Of a DNA stretch of 8,883 nucleotides, positions 6,939 through 8,883 are shown piece after piece (the first letter of the stretch is position 1; every line of letters begins with the position of its first letter). Position numbers and translations under genes: made by a program. Under the pieces are notes generated by a model. That model was not told where the DNA came from, did no database searches, and was given only the letters and a program-made list of their open reading frames with translations. Source of the DNA: Planctomycetota bacterium (GTDB lineage Bacteria; Planctomycetota; GCA-002687715; DRQF01); assembly GCA_024275615.1 (NCBI GenBank), contig JAJRYU010000559.1, forward strand, positions 1-8,883, written 5' to 3'.

Positions 6939-8348
6939 TTGCCCATCGACATCAATGAAATCCTGGCCTCGGCCCGGGGCCGACAATTCGATCTCTTCAG
7001 TGATCACGTCCATCCCCAATGGACGAGGGTCCTCCGGACTATCGGTTTCAACAGGAACTATGTCGGTGCGGAAGGACCCCACCTCATCGATGCTGAGGGT
7101 CGGCGCTATCTCGACTTCATGTCGGGGTGGGGGGTGTTTAATTTCGGCCGCAATCACCCGACAATCAAGCAGACCATCAAAGACGTCATCGCCAGTGATT
7201 TTCCCGGCTGGATCGCTTTTGACGCGCCGATCTTGGCTGGAGAGTTAGCCAAGGAGTTGCAGCAACGAGTCCCTAATGAGTTGGAACGAACATATTTCTG
7301 CAACTCTGGAACAGAAGCCGTAGAAGCCGCACTCAAGTTCGCGCGTTATGCCACCAAAAAGCCCGGATATGTTCACCTCAAGAAGGCCTTTCACGGCCTG
7401 ACAAATGGTGCCCTCTCCGCCAACGGCGATGACAGTTTTCGCGCTGGCTTTGAGCCTTTTCTTCCCGGCGGTCGCATGATCGCGTTCAATGATCTCGATG
7501 CCTTGGAACGGGAACTGGCCTCAGGGGATGTCGGTGCATTCATATTCGAACCTATCCAAGGCAAGGGCATCAATATCCCAGATGAGAACTACTTCCAGGA
7601 AGCAGAACGACTGTGCAAGAAGTACGGTACCCTGATGATCGCTGACGAGATCCAAACCGGGCTCGGGCGCACTGGCAAATTTGTCGCCTACGAATGGGAA
7701 GGGATCGACCCAGACATCGTCTTGTTCTCCAAAGCCCTTTCCGGCGGTTACATCCCGGTCGGTGCGGTATTGATGAAGAAATGGATCTATGAATCGGTCT
7801 ATTCGTCGATGGAACGTGCCATGGTTCACGCCACCACATTTTCCATGGGCAACCTGGCCATGGCGGCTGGGTTAGCAAGCTTGACAGTCTTGGACGACGA
7901 GAATCTCATTGAGAGATCTCGGATCATGGGAGAGAAATTCAAAGTTGGTCTCAAAGCGCTTCAAGGAAAGTACGAGCTCATACACGAGGTACGGGGCCGC
8001 GGCTTGATGTTGGGAGTTGAATTCGGCAAGCCCAAGTCTCTCGGCTTGAAGACCGGCTGGAAGCTCATTCACAAGATGGACCAAAACCTATTCCCTCAGG
8101 CCGTCGTTATTCCCCTCTTCGATGACCACCGTATTCTGAGCCAAGTCGCTGGCCACGCCATAGACGTCGTCAAATTCCTACCACCACTCATCGTCACGGA
8201 TGAAGATCTCAAGTGGTTTCTCGATGGCTTCGAAGCGGTAATGAAGAACCTCCACAAGTTCCCCGGCCCGGTTTGGGAAGTTTTGAAGAAACTCTCCAAG
8301 CACGCCATGACAGCGCGCTCCCGCGAGCAGTCCAAGAATCCCAGCTGA
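6939..8348 (+). CDS. class III PLP-dependent aminotransferase
   Basis: This is a fold-type I, subgroup III aminotransferase (ornithine/acetylornithine/4-aminobutyrate-like) of 469 residues. It moves an amino group between an omega-amino donor or an aldehyde/ketone acceptor and an oxo acid; the substrate cannot be read from the sequence. Cofactor marks are NSGTEAVEAA (122-131), FHG (151-153), Glu204 in FEPIQGKG, Asp236 in ADEIQTG, Lys265 in FSKALSGG (the PLP Schiff-base lysine), HATTF (297-301) and the Arg in VRGRGLMLGVE (351-361). The 45-residue lead before the core and the tail after about 430, with FPGPVW, recall a bacterial subfamily usually annotated only as aspartate aminotransferase family. 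The TTG start is supported by AAAGGAG 7 nt upstream. The exporter gene follows after 11 bp, so the two are very likely cotranscribed and may share a pathway. An HpnO-like role in hopanoid amination is possible but unproven. Confidence 0.9.
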   Translation: MPIDINEILASARGRQFDLFSDHVHPQWTRVLRTIGFNRNYVGAEGPHLIDAEGRRYLDFMSGWGVFNFGRNHPTIKQTIKDVIASDFPGWIAFDAPILAGELAKELQQRVPNELERTYFCNSGTEAVEAALKFARYATKKPGYVHLKKAFHGLTNGALSANGDDSFRAGFEPFLPGGRMIAFNDLDALERELASGDVGAFIFEPIQGKGINIPDENYFQEAERLCKKYGTLMIADEIQTGLGRTGKFVAYEWEGIDPDIVLFSKALSGGYIPVGAVLMKKWIYESVYSSMERAMVHATTFSMGNLAMAAGLASLTVLDDENLIERSRIMGEKFKVGLKALQGKYELIHEVRGRGLMLGVEFGKPKSLGLKTGWKLIHKMDQNLFPQAVVIPLFDDHRILSQVAGHAIDVVKFLPPLIVTDEDLKWFLDGFEAVMKNLHKFPGPVWEVLKKLSKHAMTARSREQSKNPS

Positions 8349-8359
8349 AACGAACGACG

Positions 8360-8883
8360 ATGCGCGACAACCTGCTCAAATCCATGGCCAAGTTGGCTCT
8401 CGACAAACCCAAGCTCATCTTGGTCGTCGCCGTATTCCTGTCTCTCGTTTCCATCCTCTGTGCTGCCCTTTTCCTAAAAATGAATGCCAACACGGATGAA
8501 TTGATCTCCGCCGATCGTCAGTACATGCGAGACTACCGCGCATTCCTGGATGAGTTCGGTGATTTAGAGCCCATTATCTGTGTCGTTGCTCCCAAAGACG
8601 GCGTCCCAAAAAGTGTGACTGAAAAATGTGTCAGTGAATTGGCACACATGATCAGCCAATCCGACGGCATCAAGTCCACAAACTATCTGATCTCAAGCGA
8701 TGACCAGCGCGTCCTCTCTTTTCTCGCCATGAGTGATGAAGAACTACAAGGTATGTCGTGGGCAGCATCAGCCATTTCATTGTTGCGTCATGATGTCGGT
8801 GCCAAGGAAATCCTCAGGTTCGCAACCAAAGAGCTTGAGCGTGTGCCCCGCACGATCCTGCCCAGTAGGCAGATCGAACGGGG
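8360..8883 (+). CDS. RND/MMPL-family exporter, HpnN-like, N-terminal part (cut by window end)
   Basis: The frame is open from ATG 8360 to the last base, giving 174 residues and no stop. An amphipathic N-terminus leads into one membrane helix at about residues 18-40. A periplasmic-type domain follows, opening with NANTDELIS (42-50), then a YRAFLDEFG segment (59-67) and a PIICVV strand (71-76). This order (helix 1, an N-x-D-x-L-I-S-type loop, an alternating alpha/beta porter subdomain) is typical of MMPL/RND exporters, including the hopanoid transporter HpnN, which move lipids or hydrophobic compounds out of the inner membrane. Full family members are about 750-900 residues with two such halves; only the first subdomain is present here. 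ATG 8360 lies 11 bp after the aminotransferase stop and has no clear Shine-Dalgarno sequence, so coupled translation is likely. ATG 8384 is an unlikely alternative. The superfamily is fairly sure; the HpnN resemblance is a judgement by eye. Confidence 0.75.
   Translation, partial: MRDNLLKSMAKLALDKPKLILVVAVFLSLVSILCAALFLKMNANTDELISADRQYMRDYRAFLDEFGDLEPIICVVAPKDGVPKSVTEKCVSELAHMISQSDGIKSTNYLISSDDQRVLSFLAMSDEELQGMSWAASAISLLRHDVGAKEILRFATKELERVPRTILPSRQIER

Overview
The window carries seven protein-coding genes: one on the minus strand at the left edge and six on the plus strand behind it. I found no RNA gene, insertion sequence, CRISPR array or attachment site. Sampled by eye, GC is slightly above 50%. 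The genes look like ordinary bacterial chromosome, closely packed, with no sign of a mobile island. The ClpP-like protease, a futalosine hydrolase (menaquinone made by the futalosine route), a membrane-anchored sulfatase-superfamily enzyme with a long helical tail, and an HpnN-like RND/MMPL exporter together suggest a Gram-negative, non-enteric lineage, for example a planctomycete-like or myxobacterial/deltaproteobacterial-type organism. The phylum cannot be fixed from this window.

Layout. At 48-653 (minus) is a complete ClpP-type serine protease. A 281-bp divergent spacer (654-934) separates it from a plus-strand run. The run is: a 970-aa membrane enzyme of the alkaline phosphatase/sulfatase superfamily (935-3847); a DUF2254-like four-helix membrane protein with a large soluble helical domain (3897-5405); futalosine hydrolase MqnB (5399-6070); an exonuclease III-family AP endonuclease (6098-6862); a class III PLP aminotransferase (6939-8348); and the start of an RND/MMPL exporter (8360 to the window end, cut off). 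Gaps are 49, -7, 27, 76 and 11 bp, and no strong terminator separates the genes. They could be one long transcription unit, or two with a second promoter before the aminotransferase.

How they fit together. The sulfatase-like gene and the DUF2254-like gene form an envelope pair of unknown function. MqnB and the exonuclease are housekeeping enzymes of quinone synthesis and base-excision repair. The aminotransferase and exporter look like a second functional pair, possibly for making and moving an amine-bearing lipid or other hydrophobic product. The most interesting parts are the sulfatase-like enzyme, which has Ser where canonical sulfatases have the formylglycine Cys, its DUF2254-like neighbour, and the aminotransferase/exporter pair.
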